A DNA stretch of 10,569 nucleotides from RGIG6353 sp045590615 (GTDB taxonomy: Bacteria; Bacillota; Clostridia; Oscillospirales; SIG627): NCBI GenBank assembly GCA_045590615.1, contig JAZNRH010000097.1:1-10569 (forward strand), written 5' to 3'. The notes under the pieces were generated by a model that saw only the letters and a list, made by a program, of their open reading frames with translations, did not search any database and was not told where the DNA came from. This document shows, piece after piece, positions 1 through 8,200 of this stretch (position 1 is the first letter of the stretch; each line of letters begins with the position of its first letter). Made by a program: the position numbers and the translations under genes.

Positions 1-123
1 AAGGATTGCCTTCCTAAGCCCGCTTGGCCTCCGACTTATATACGAAGGAGGATATTTTTTTTACACATAGCTAAAGCTTTTTGGAACCACCAGCATTGCT
101 GGTGTTATTCTTGTTACACAATT
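1..123. other. Left-edge intergenic stretch, possible dispersed repeat
   Basis: No convincing gene is visible. The stretch holds small inverted repeats: CCTCC (28-32) pairs with GGAGG (47-51) and is followed by a run of T, and CACCAGCA (88-95) pairs with TGCTGGTG (97-104). One minus-strand frame reads KISSFVYKSEAKRA and then stops; another gives a 12-codon mini-frame MLVVPKSFSYV (61-96). From memory, such peptide strings recur as spurious small ORFs in intergenic DNA of gut Clostridia, which would make this a dispersed repeat. This recollection could not be checked. Alternatively, bases 2-70 could be the last 22 codons of a rightward gene ending in TAG, since that frame is open from the window edge. 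Confidence 0.3.
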
Positions 124-166
124 AAAGGAAACAATTGCTCCTGAGGGGCAATTGTTTCCTTTTTTG
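124..166 (+). terminator. Strong rightward intrinsic terminator
   Basis: A perfect 15-bp stem pairs 124-138 (AAAGGAAACAATTGC) with 148-162. The loop can be shortened further by C-G pairs inside 139-147. On the plus strand the second arm runs directly into a T-tract (160-165). The T-tract on the minus side is poor (TTTAATTG), so it acts mainly on rightward transcripts arriving from beyond the left edge. It may also partly stop leftward readthrough from the small gene at 216-509. Confidence 0.8.
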
Positions 167-180
167 TAATTATTTGTTAG
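167..180. repeat. 14-bp direct repeat, left copy
   Basis: TAATTATTTGTTAG occurs here and again, exactly, at 542-555 in the same orientation. The two copies bracket the 97-codon gene at 216-509, 375 bp apart start to start. The motif is AT-rich, so chance is possible. A duplicated terminator flank or an insertion footprint would explain it equally well. Confidence 0.5.
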
Positions 181-215
181 TTTTTGTGATTGCTTAAACG
201 AGAGGAGCAATATAT

Positions 216-509
216 TTAACCAAAGTCAAACAGCTTCGTTATCTGCCCACAGTTCACATTGAACCATAACAGTCTGAATATCGTCACTTTCTTGCTGTAA
301 GCTTTCAATTCTTCTACCTTAGCAAGAGCTCTTCCAACGGCTACCGCCTCACTCTGTGTTAACACATCGGTAGAGAAATAATCCTTGTACACTCTTGGGT
401 TCTTGCCTTGTACAGTTTTGTTAACAGTTTCTATGATAATGTTTTTGAATACCCTAAGGTCAACATCCTTGTAACTTGAATCAGATAGCCTGCATTTTCT
501 TCGTTGCAC
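216..509 (-). CDS. Small orphan protein of unknown function, GTG start
   Basis: The frame codes for 97 residues from a GTG at 507-509 and ends in TAA. The start is chosen because an AAGAGGTG ribosome binding site (517-524) lies 7 nt upstream; an overlapping GTG at 509-511 opens only a 26-codon frame. The protein is basic at the N-terminus (QRRKCR) and probably mostly helical, with a stretch TQSEAVAVGRALAKVEELKA that looks like an amphipathic helix. It has no signal peptide or membrane segment, so it should be cytoplasmic. I recognise no family. The gene is cut off from the large operon by the terminator at 572-613, so it needs its own promoter in the AT-rich 510-570 stretch; no clear -35/-10 pair is visible there. 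It is flanked by 14-bp direct repeats. It could be a remnant of a longer gene rather than a working one, but the good ribosome binding site argues for expression. Confidence 0.6.
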   Translation of the reverse strand: MQRRKCRLSDSSYKDVDLRVFKNIIIETVNKTVQGKNPRVYKDYFSTDVLTQSEAVAVGRALAKVEELKAYSKKVTIFRLLWFNVNCGQITKLFDFG

Positions 510-516
510 ACAGTTT

Positions 517-524
517 CACCTCTT
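517..524 (-). promoter_or_regulatory. Ribosome binding site of the 97-residue gene
   Basis: AAGAGGTG on the minus strand, 7 nt before the GTG at 509. It decides between the two overlapping GTG triplets, because only the one at 509 opens a frame of useful length. Confidence 0.6.
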
Positions 525-541
525 TTCTTTTTGTGGCTATT

Positions 542-555
542 TAATTATTTGTTAG
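542..555. repeat. 14-bp direct repeat, right copy
   Basis: Exact second copy of TAATTATTTGTTAG (first copy at 167-180). It lies between the operon terminator and the ribosome binding site of the small gene, so it falls inside the region where that gene's promoter must be. Confidence 0.5.
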
Positions 556-571
556 TAATTTTGAGTAAAAC

Positions 572-613
572 AAAAAGCTTCCTTGAGATTTTGTCTCAAA
601 GGAAGCCTTTTTT
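572..613. terminator. Bidirectional terminator at the end of the operon
   Basis: GCTTCCTTGAGA (577-588) pairs with TCTCAAAGGAAGC (594-606), with one bulged base and a 5-nt loop. On the minus strand the hairpin starts 9 nt after the stop codon of the SLH gene and is followed by TTTTTGTTTT. On the plus strand it is followed by CTTTTTTC. It therefore ends the leftward operon and can also block rightward transcription into it. Confidence 0.85.
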
Positions 614-615
614 CT

Positions 616-2220
616 TTAATTATATCTTTCCGTATAACGGAGAATCAAGGTTGCAACCTGCGCACGTGTGCTTGTTTCTTTGGGTGCAAGCGTTGTGTCG
701 GTAGTACCCTTTACTATAACCGTACCAACCGCCCACTTCATTGCGTCAACCGCATAATCGGATGTGTTATTGAAATCAACAAACGCGCTTACGTCGCCCT
801 GTACGTCAACGTTCTCACCCTTGTACTTTGAATAACGGTAAAGTACGGTAATAATATCCTGTCTTGTTATGCTGTCGTTAGTACCGAAGGTAACGGCATC
901 ATATCCGTTTACAATTCCCTTTTCAGTCGCCCATGCAACGGCATCGGTGTACCACGCACCTGCCTCGACGTCCTTGAACGGAATTGCATAGTCGCTCTTG
1001 GGAGTACCCTCAAGACGGTGAAGTACCGTTACGAGCATTGCTCTTGTCATACCGCTGTCGGGTGAAAATGTATCTTCGCTTGTACCGTTGAAGAGTTTCA
1101 TCTGTACGATTTTATCAACCGCATCGTAGTACCAAGCGTTTTTTGCAACGTCCTTAAACGAAATAACCTTTGCAAAATACACTCTTACGACTGTATGATA
1201 GTCCACAGAAGGGATAGTAACGTATCCGTCGGAGAAGGGATGCTTTGCACCATTTACGGTAACGTAATCAACACGGTATCCGTCCTTTGCCTTGAACTTT
1301 ACCGTTACAGAGGTTGAACGGATAGCGAACTGCTCGGCATAACCACTGACAATTGTACCACCCTCACCTGCATATGCATATACGTTCATATAAAGAGCGG
1401 CAACAATGGCAGATGAATTGCTGTACATACCGTAAATCTTTGCCTCACAGAAAAGAGAGTACTCTGTGCTGAGCTCCTTCGAAAGCTCAAGCAGCTGCTT
1501 TTCGGTAAGGTTACCCGTAAGCTGTGCTTCAATTTTTTTCATTGCGGCAACAAAGGCATCGTATGCATCCTTGCTTACCGTATAGGAATCCTTATTGAGT
1601 GTATAGGGGTCAACGTTGATATAAGCCTTTGATATTTCTGCCTTATATGATGCGATATCAGCCTTTATGCTCTCGACGTCGGCAATTTCGTTGCCGTTAC
1701 CGAGTGTAAGCTCGAGAGCTGAATCCCACGAAGAAATATATCTTTCGTTAGCTTCCTTATCGGTTACGATGAGGTCGGAAAGAGTTATCTTTGCCGTACC
1801 ATTTTTCTTTACCTTGAAGGTAAAGGTTCCGATATCGAATTTGCTTTTAACCGACACGCCCTTGAGGTCGAAGTTTTCAACACTGCAAAGGAAAACGAAT
1901 GAAATTTTATTATTCACCTTGTTATCCATAAATTTGGTTGTTGAAAAATCGGATGCAAATTCGGCATTTGTAAGCTCAAGAAGATACGAGTCGTAGTTAA
2001 GACATCCGTTGAAGCCGTAAATACGCTGTGTCTCTCCTCCTGCAATATCCTCGGCGGAAACCGTGACGGTCACGGTTTCGCCGATTGATAAGGTATTATT
2101 TGAGTTTGACGTAACAGTAAAAACGTAATTCACGGGGGCTGTGTCAGCCGCACTGCATTGAACCGCCGTGAGCATCAAAAGTGCAAACGCCAATACCGTC
2201 AGAATTGTAATTTTTTTCAT
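616..2220 (-). CDS. SLH-anchored surface protein with cohesin-like module
   Basis: This 534-residue secreted protein probably serves as a cell-wall anchor. It starts with a signal peptide (residues 1 to about 24: KK, a hydrophobic core, then CSA|AD). Residues 30-173 look like a cohesin: a LSIGETVTVTVSA strand, YGFNGCLNYDSYLLELTN, an NNKISFVF strand, and FDIGTFTFKVKKNGTAKITL. Residues 183-262 are helical and FIVAR-like (DSYTVSKDAYDAF). Residues 283-350 resemble an InlB B-repeat (GGTIVSG, DGYRVDYVTVNG). Three SLH modules follow (about 355-404, 415-465, 479-532) with TRAM, TRQD and TRAQ at the usual TRAE site; SLH modules bind pyruvylated wall polymers. The order cohesin then SLH matches anchoring scaffoldins of cellulosomes. 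The gene follows the dockerin gene by 9 nt, and the ATG has AAGGAG 5 nt upstream. C22 is not a good lipobox because Q precedes it. Binding of a dockerin is inferred. Confidence 0.9.
   Translation of the reverse strand: MKKITILTVLAFALLMLTAVQCSAADTAPVNYVFTVTSNSNNTLSIGETVTVTVSAEDIAGGETQRIYGFNGCLNYDSYLLELTNAEFASDFSTTKFMDNKVNNKISFVFLCSVENFDLKGVSVKSKFDIGTFTFKVKKNGTAKITLSDLIVTDKEANERYISSWDSALELTLGNGNEIADVESIKADIASYKAEISKAYINVDPYTLNKDSYTVSKDAYDAFVAAMKKIEAQLTGNLTEKQLLELSKELSTEYSLFCEAKIYGMYSNSSAIVAALYMNVYAYAGEGGTIVSGYAEQFAIRSTSVTVKFKAKDGYRVDYVTVNGAKHPFSDGYVTIPSVDYHTVVRVYFAKVISFKDVAKNAWYYDAVDKIVQMKLFNGTSEDTFSPDSGMTRAMLVTVLHRLEGTPKSDYAIPFKDVEAGAWYTDAVAWATEKGIVNGYDAVTFGTNDSITRQDIITVLYRYSKYKGENVDVQGDVSAFVDFNNTSDYAVDAMKWAVGTVIVKGTTDTTLAPKETSTRAQVATLILRYTERYN
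622..1158 (-). other. Three C-terminal SLH modules
   Basis: Residues 355-533 of the 534-residue protein. Each module shows the SLH pattern: FKDV followed by WY and DAV helices, a G-(I/L)-x-x-G turn and the TRA motif. The first has FKDVAKNAWYYDAV and MTRAM, the second FKDVEAGAWYTDAV and ITRQD, the third FVDFNNTSDYAVDAM and STRAQ. The third is the most divergent: it lacks the W-Y of the first helix. SLH triplets attach proteins non-covalently to secondary wall polysaccharide. Confidence 0.92.
1702..2133 (-). other. Cohesin-like beta-sandwich module
   Basis: Residues 30-173 of the SLH protein. The strand order and key phrases fit the cohesin family: IGETVTVTV near the N-terminus, the GF-x-x-x-L-x-YD-x-x-L-E-L centre, KISFVF, and the closing GTFTFKVKKNGTAKITLSD. 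Two cysteines (C73, C112) fall in this module and could form a disulphide outside the cell. The same fold is also used by other carbohydrate- or protein-binding modules, so dockerin binding is likely but not certain. Confidence 0.72.
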
Positions 2221-2225
2221 ACTGT

Positions 2226-2231
2226 CTCCTT
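2226..2231 (-). promoter_or_regulatory. Ribosome binding site of the SLH gene, overlaps upstream stop
   Basis: The minus strand reads TAAGGAGACAGTATG: the TAA of the dockerin gene supplies the first two bases of AAGGAG, and the ATG follows after 5 nt. A terminating ribosome sits on this site, which supports translational coupling. Confidence 0.85.
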
Positions 2232-5200
2232 ATTTACCGATAGAGGTACGAAGAATCATCTGTGCATCTATGATGTTGATTACACCGTCTTCGTTAACGT
2301 CGCCTCGAATGTACGAATCTGAATTGAGCTTGTCGGCATTTGAAATTCCGATAAACTTTTCAATCGACAAATCGCGGTCAACGTAATCTACAACTCCGTT
2401 TCCGTCGTAGTCACCCTTAATAAGCTTGTTTGTATTTCCTGTGGTATCAATGCTTATACCTGCAAGTATTTCGTCTGTATCATAGCTTCTGTCAAGTGAA
2501 GCAACGTATGTATCCTTACCGTCAAGATAAAATACTATTGTGCTGTCCCCTACCGTTGACGTTACGGAAGCTGTTCCGTTAAGGTCAAGAACTACCGTAA
2601 GCTTTGAATATTCTGCGTAGTCAATTCTGCTGTAATCAACCGAAACGCTTGTATCAACGTCACCGTCGATATTAACCTTGCGCTCTGCAACCTCGATTAT
2701 AACGGTATCCGAAAGAGTCTTTGTCTGAAGCTTTCCGTCAACCTCAAAGGAAGCAACGTTGTAAAGTACGCTTATCGCTGTTTCACCGGGTACGAGAGCT
2801 GTTATTCTTCCGTCGTTGAAATCGATAATGTTCTTTTCGTAAAGTACACTCCAAAGAACCGAGGTATTATCGAGAGCAACGTTCTTGTTCTCGGACACAC
2901 CGTATACTCCAAGATTTACCGTTGTTCCCACAGGGATTGTTATCTTCTTCACGTCATCCGGGTTATCAAAATCGATATCGCAGGTAAGCGAAAGAGCAGA
3001 GAAGCTTGTGAGTGAAGGATCAACGTAGTGTACGGGAATAGCAGTCTTGTTACCCGCTTTATCGGTAGCGCAAAGTACACCGGTCTGCTGTGTTGAATCA
3101 ATCTTACGTTCAACCGTGAACGTACCGTCAACGTTTCTTGTTATACCGTCGGTTGTTCCGTCAAGTGTAAGAACGGCATCCGAATCGGTCATACCCTCAA
3201 ACTTTATCTTACCGTTTTCATCAACGACAACGTTCTGCTGGCTTACAGCAATAAGCTCACCCTTGTTTTCGTTGCTCATCGACTCTGACAATGACTGAGC
3301 AATCTTGAGGTTGGGAGGAGTTGTATCCACTCTGAAAGCGAAGCACGCTTCATCGTGAATTGAACTGTCGGTTGTGTCATATGCGGGAGTTACCGCAAAG
3401 AACTCGATAAAGTGGTCACCCTCAAGGAGAGGAAGGCTTACCGTATGAACCTTCTTGCACTCTGTTGAATATGACTTCTGAAGAGTATCTGCAATAAGGT
3501 AGAAGTACACGTCTCTGTCAAAGGTATATGTCGCCTCAAAGGTATCAACGCCGATAACAGAAGCCTCGGGGTCGATGTTTGTTTCAACAGAAAGGAGTAC
3601 GGGTGTCTGCTTTTCGGGCATTACAAACGCCTCGGAATAGAGAGTATCGTTTGAATAGTATCTGTTGTCATCCTCCGTACGGAGAGTATCGATACATACA
3701 TAGTAGGTCTGACCCGGGATAAGTCCCTGATCCTCACCGTAATAGTAAACCTCGTTTTCGTATGCACCAAGAGTCTCGTTGTAAATCTTATCCTCAACGG
3801 TTACTTCAAACATACCGTTGTTGAAAAGCTCGTAGTTTTCGTCAAGGATACGAATGATATAGGTATCGTAATCAACCTCGTCAGGTCTCTCAAGCTCAAT
3901 TCTGAGGTCTCCGTCACCGCCGTAGGTAACCTTTATTGCATCTACATTGTCGGGAAGAAGGTCGTTCTTAAAGCTGAAGGCTGTCTCACTCATTGCTGTT
4001 GACATACCTCCAACGTCCTGTGAGAGCATACAGAGAACGTAATAATCACCGTTTGTAAGAGTATCGGGAATTGTTACTGTTGCGCTGCCGCTTTCCATTT
4101 TGTCAAGAGTAATTCTGTCAACAGGGATAAGTGATGACGAGGGGTCTGCAACGCTCTGGCGGATGCCGTCAAGTGCGTTGGGATTATCCGTGATATACAC
4201 GTCGATAGCACCGGGAACGCTACTTGTGCAGTCAAGAGTGTATTCTACGTTGAGTGAGTAGGGGGCGTCTGCATTATAGGAGTAATCTACCGAAGCAAGG
4301 TCGGGAAGATTATCAACGGCATTTACCTCAAAATTTGAAATACTAACACCGTCTGTTGCGATAGAAAGCTGCCACTCACCCTTTTCAAGAAGGTTCTTAT
4401 CTGTGATAGTTATGTAGAGATACTTCTGCGAGTTTTCGCCACGGTCATTGATAAGATAGTTACCGCCGCCCATACCATCGCTCTCGATCATTTCAATCTG
4501 CTTACCTGAGGGAGTAAGGAGTATGATGTCCTGAGCAGAAGGAAGGATAAAGCCTTCAATGGGAATCTCGAAAAGAACAGCCTGCTCACTTGTGGGGTCG
4601 AAATACTTCTTGATAACCACACCGCCTGCTCTTCCTGTGTCTACCTTTGTTGAGGTAAGACGTCTGAGGTTTGTTCCGTACAGTGCCGTACACATTACGT
4701 ACTTACCGTTTTCATCATAGTATGAAGCGTCATAGCTTGTAACTGCACCGCCACGGCTTCCGAGGTCAATACCCTGTCCGATATGGAAATCACCGCCCCA
4801 ATAATATATGAAGCCGAATTTGATACCGATTATCTTGATATTAGCTCCGATGAAATCGGAAGAGCCTGCCGCTTCTACGCCACCGAGCTCATATCCGCCT
4901 ATAATGGGAATAGAATCGGGAACGCAAAGTGACGAGAAGATATATACGTAGAAATAGTCCTTCTGAATCTTGACGGTTATACCACCCTTCATAAGTCCGT
5001 CAAGAAGGGTTGCGTTACCGTAAATGTTGATGTTTACAGATGGCTTCCATCTGATGTTGACTCCGGCTTCAACTTTGAGTATCTTGCCATCGTCATCATT
5101 GTTGAGAGTAAGTTCACCTGTGATATTTACAAATTCGCTGCTGAATTCACCCTCAAAGCTACCACAGAGAAGCTCTGCGAAGAGAAGGTCCAAACGAACG

Positions 5201-8200
5201 TGAATGGTAAGAGGAGAAATTTCCTCGCCCTCTTCCTTATCCTTGAGAGTATCGGAAAGGTTTGAAACACCGCCTCCGAGACCTGTTACGAATGTACCCG
5301 GAACTCCGAAGAACGGAATTCTCATAAAGTCACCGCCGAGATATACCTTGATAACGTCGGGGTAGTATCTTTCAACCTGTTTTCTTGAAATCTGCTTAAA
5401 TGCAAGCTCCACGCTACATTCAAATGCATCCTTAAGCTCCAAGCCGAAATCGATACCGAATGACTTTTCAATGGTATTTACAGAAACTGTTGCTTCAATA
5501 CCCACCTTGTTCTTGAAGGGACCGCCGAGAACGTCTGCGGGAAGGTTTACTTCAAGAGAACAGTCGATACCGACGAAGCCTGTTTCAAACTCGCCCGTTT
5601 CCTCGTTGTATGCCTTTTGTCCAAATATAATGTCGGAAATTTCACCCGAGATAGAACCGTCGTCGGGCTCGTCCTCTATCGTACCAAGGCTATTTACGTA
5701 TTTGCCAAGCTTGGTGTCAGAGGTTGCAAGCTCAAGTGACGGAGGCTTATCTCCGGAGGGCTTTGTAAATCCTGCGGGACTCTTGCTTGTAGTAGTTGTC
5801 GCATTATCCTTGTTGGTGTTATTGTCTTTATCCTTGTCTTTATCCTTGTTATCGTCCTTGTTTGTATCTTTATCCTTGTCCTTATCGTTGTTGTCCTTAT
5901 TGGTATCTTTGTTATCCTTCTTTTGTTCCTTAGCCTTGATCGGGATAGTTACCTTACCGCCAAAGCTGATACCGTAAAGACCGTCGCTTTCGGTCATCTG
6001 ACCGTATTTAAGCTCGATAAGAAGACCTCCGATATACTGAAGAATAGAACCACCGATACCGAGAGAGAGAACGAACTCCTCGCCTTCTTCGGGATCGCTG
6101 AGTGTACTCATAACGCCAGCCTTACCTTCAAGACTCCAGCCGTGATGCCATACGGTAATAGAGTTAATTACCTTTATGGTACCCTTACCTGAAATGACCG
6201 CGGTATTGTCCTTCTGTGAGCTTGCCCAATCGCCGTCAATTTCCATTGTAAGAGGCTCTGTACCTGTGTATATGAGAAGGTTGTTGATTGTTACGTCGCC
6301 GTCGGCTGTATTAGCCTGGTAGAATATACGCTCGCCTTCCTGCATTCTGCGGATATTACCTCTTACAACAGCCATTACTTCACATTCGTCATCGTAGGTA
6401 ACGTCCTTATACTTCAAGCCGTTCATCGGAATGTTTCCGTCCTTGAAATTGTTAAGATGCTCCTCGTTTATGAATGAGAAGAAATCGTATGCGGGATATC
6501 CGCCGTTATCAAAGCGGACCATGGCAACAAGACCGTAGCTCTGTGAACGGTAATACTCGTCATCCGATACCGTAATCTTTTTGGAAGCTATTATCTTGTC
6601 GGTAAATTCTGCCTTGAGCTGATCGTCGGTAAATCTGAATTCAAGGCTATACTCACCAAGCTCAAGCTCCTCTGTTGTAGAGAAGGTCATAGTCTGGTAT
6701 GATTCGTTTGTAAAGGCTATATCACTCTTGTTGATATGCACGTTGTGGTTTCCTTTTACAAGGAACATTTCCCAACCTGACGTTGCCCTGAGTGATTTAA
6801 GACTTGTCATATCCCCCGAAACCGTCAGGTTCTTTTCACCGTCAAAATAAACGATTTCAGGAGAAATTGCAGTCATCTTAACGTCGGGAAGCACGGAGTC
6901 AACACCGGGAACAAGAATATTCTTTGTGGAAGAATAGTTGCCCTGTACCCACTCGGTCTCCGTCTGACACTCTGTCGATGACACGTTTACGATTACGCTC
7001 TTTGAGGTAATATTTGCCTCGGGAGCAACGACAAGTGTTTCGGTGATTACCTTATACTCACCCTTGTGCATAGCGTAGGTTAAAATCTGTTCGCCTATTA
7101 CCTGACCGTAGTCATACGTCGCGGTATTCTTGCCCGAGCTCTTGAAGGTCACGCCCTCATCAAGAGTAATATCGACACGCATAGCGGCGATATCAAGTGC
7201 GCCGTCAACGGTGTTATCGAGAGTGATCTTAAGCTCTATTTCACCGTTATTCTCGTAAGCCTCCTTGGTATTGTCAAGCTTAACCGAAGGAACGTTTACG
7301 CTTATACCGAAATGGTCTTCTCCCAAATCCTTGGTAAAGTTACCGATACCGTAAAGCATTTCCATTGTTCTGGATGATTTTGCGGGAATAGTCTTTTCCG
7401 ACCAATAGATTGCTGTTGCTGTGTCGGGAACTCTGTGAGTGTTTGAATAATTTGAAAAGTCACAGTTAACGTCTGCAACGTAGTCGTATCTTGTGTTTGC
7501 AAGATTTGCCCAATGACCTACAATTACCTTGTCGGGAGTAGTATCCTGCTCACCGCTCCAACCCTTGAGCATAGCATAAGCCATTTTCTTGGTGTTTGCA
7601 ATTGAATCAACGTATGTAAGCTGTGCGGGCATATTGCCGTCTGCATCCGAATACTCCGTTTCAACGATAGTGGGAGAAAAGAGTGCTTCGGTGAGAACAT
7701 AGGGTGCGTCAACCTTGCTGTCGAGCGCATTGTCCAGGAGAAGTCTAATACCAACGTTACCCTCTGTCTCGTTCATATTTACAACGGTATATCCGATACC
7801 GATGTTACCTGCGAGGTCGCTGTCCTCTACCTCGGAGATGATTGCCGTCTGGGTGATAAGGTATCCCTTAACACCCCACGAAACAGTCATTACTCTTCCA
7901 CCGTTTGTGATAACGGGAGTGTATATATCAGTTTCGATTCCAAACCAACTGTAATCCTGACCGAAGATATAGTCCTTACCGTCAATTCTTACGGTTGTAT
8001 AGGACGTACCGTTGCTTCGGGATGCATCCTCGCTGTAAAGCAGCGGGATGCGATTATCGTAACTCTTCTGGGGATGACCCTCTTTGGTCTCCACAGAAAA
8101 TGCGCCTGTATTCGAATTGTAAACAAAACGAACGTAATCGTTTGCTATCTTGTATATTCCACCGTTATCGGAAGCCTCTATGCCTTTATCTGTCTTTACG

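Noticed and set aside
61..96. Minus-strand 12-codon frame MLVVPKSFSYV
   Set aside because: Too short, no ribosome binding site, and it overlaps the small inverted repeat at 88-104.
2..169. Rightward frame continuing past the TAG at 68-70 to a TAA at 167-169 (readthrough or broken gene)
   Set aside because: The part after the TAG runs through the terminator hairpin, so its codons are dictated by the stem. There is no evidence of stop-codon recoding.
510..571. Sigma-70 type promoter for the small gene
   Set aside because: A promoter is expected here, but the candidates (TTTACT or TTGTTT with TAATTA or TAAATA) match the consensus poorly in very AT-rich DNA, so none is annotated.
2140..2160. 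Lipoprotein signal (lipobox) in the SLH protein at C22
   Set aside because: The residues before the cysteine are A-V-Q; Gln at -1 does not fit a lipobox. Cleavage by signal peptidase I after CSA is more plausible, and the SLH modules already anchor the protein.
5782..5937. CRISPR-like array
   Set aside because: The repeats are short codon units inside an open frame, without spacers of regular length.
5471..5977. Plus-strand open frame of 168 codons, rich in Leu and Ser
   Set aside because: It is the antisense of the Lys/Asp linker and its flanks in the dockerin gene. The LSLSLS run mirrors the KD repeat, and it has no ribosome binding site.
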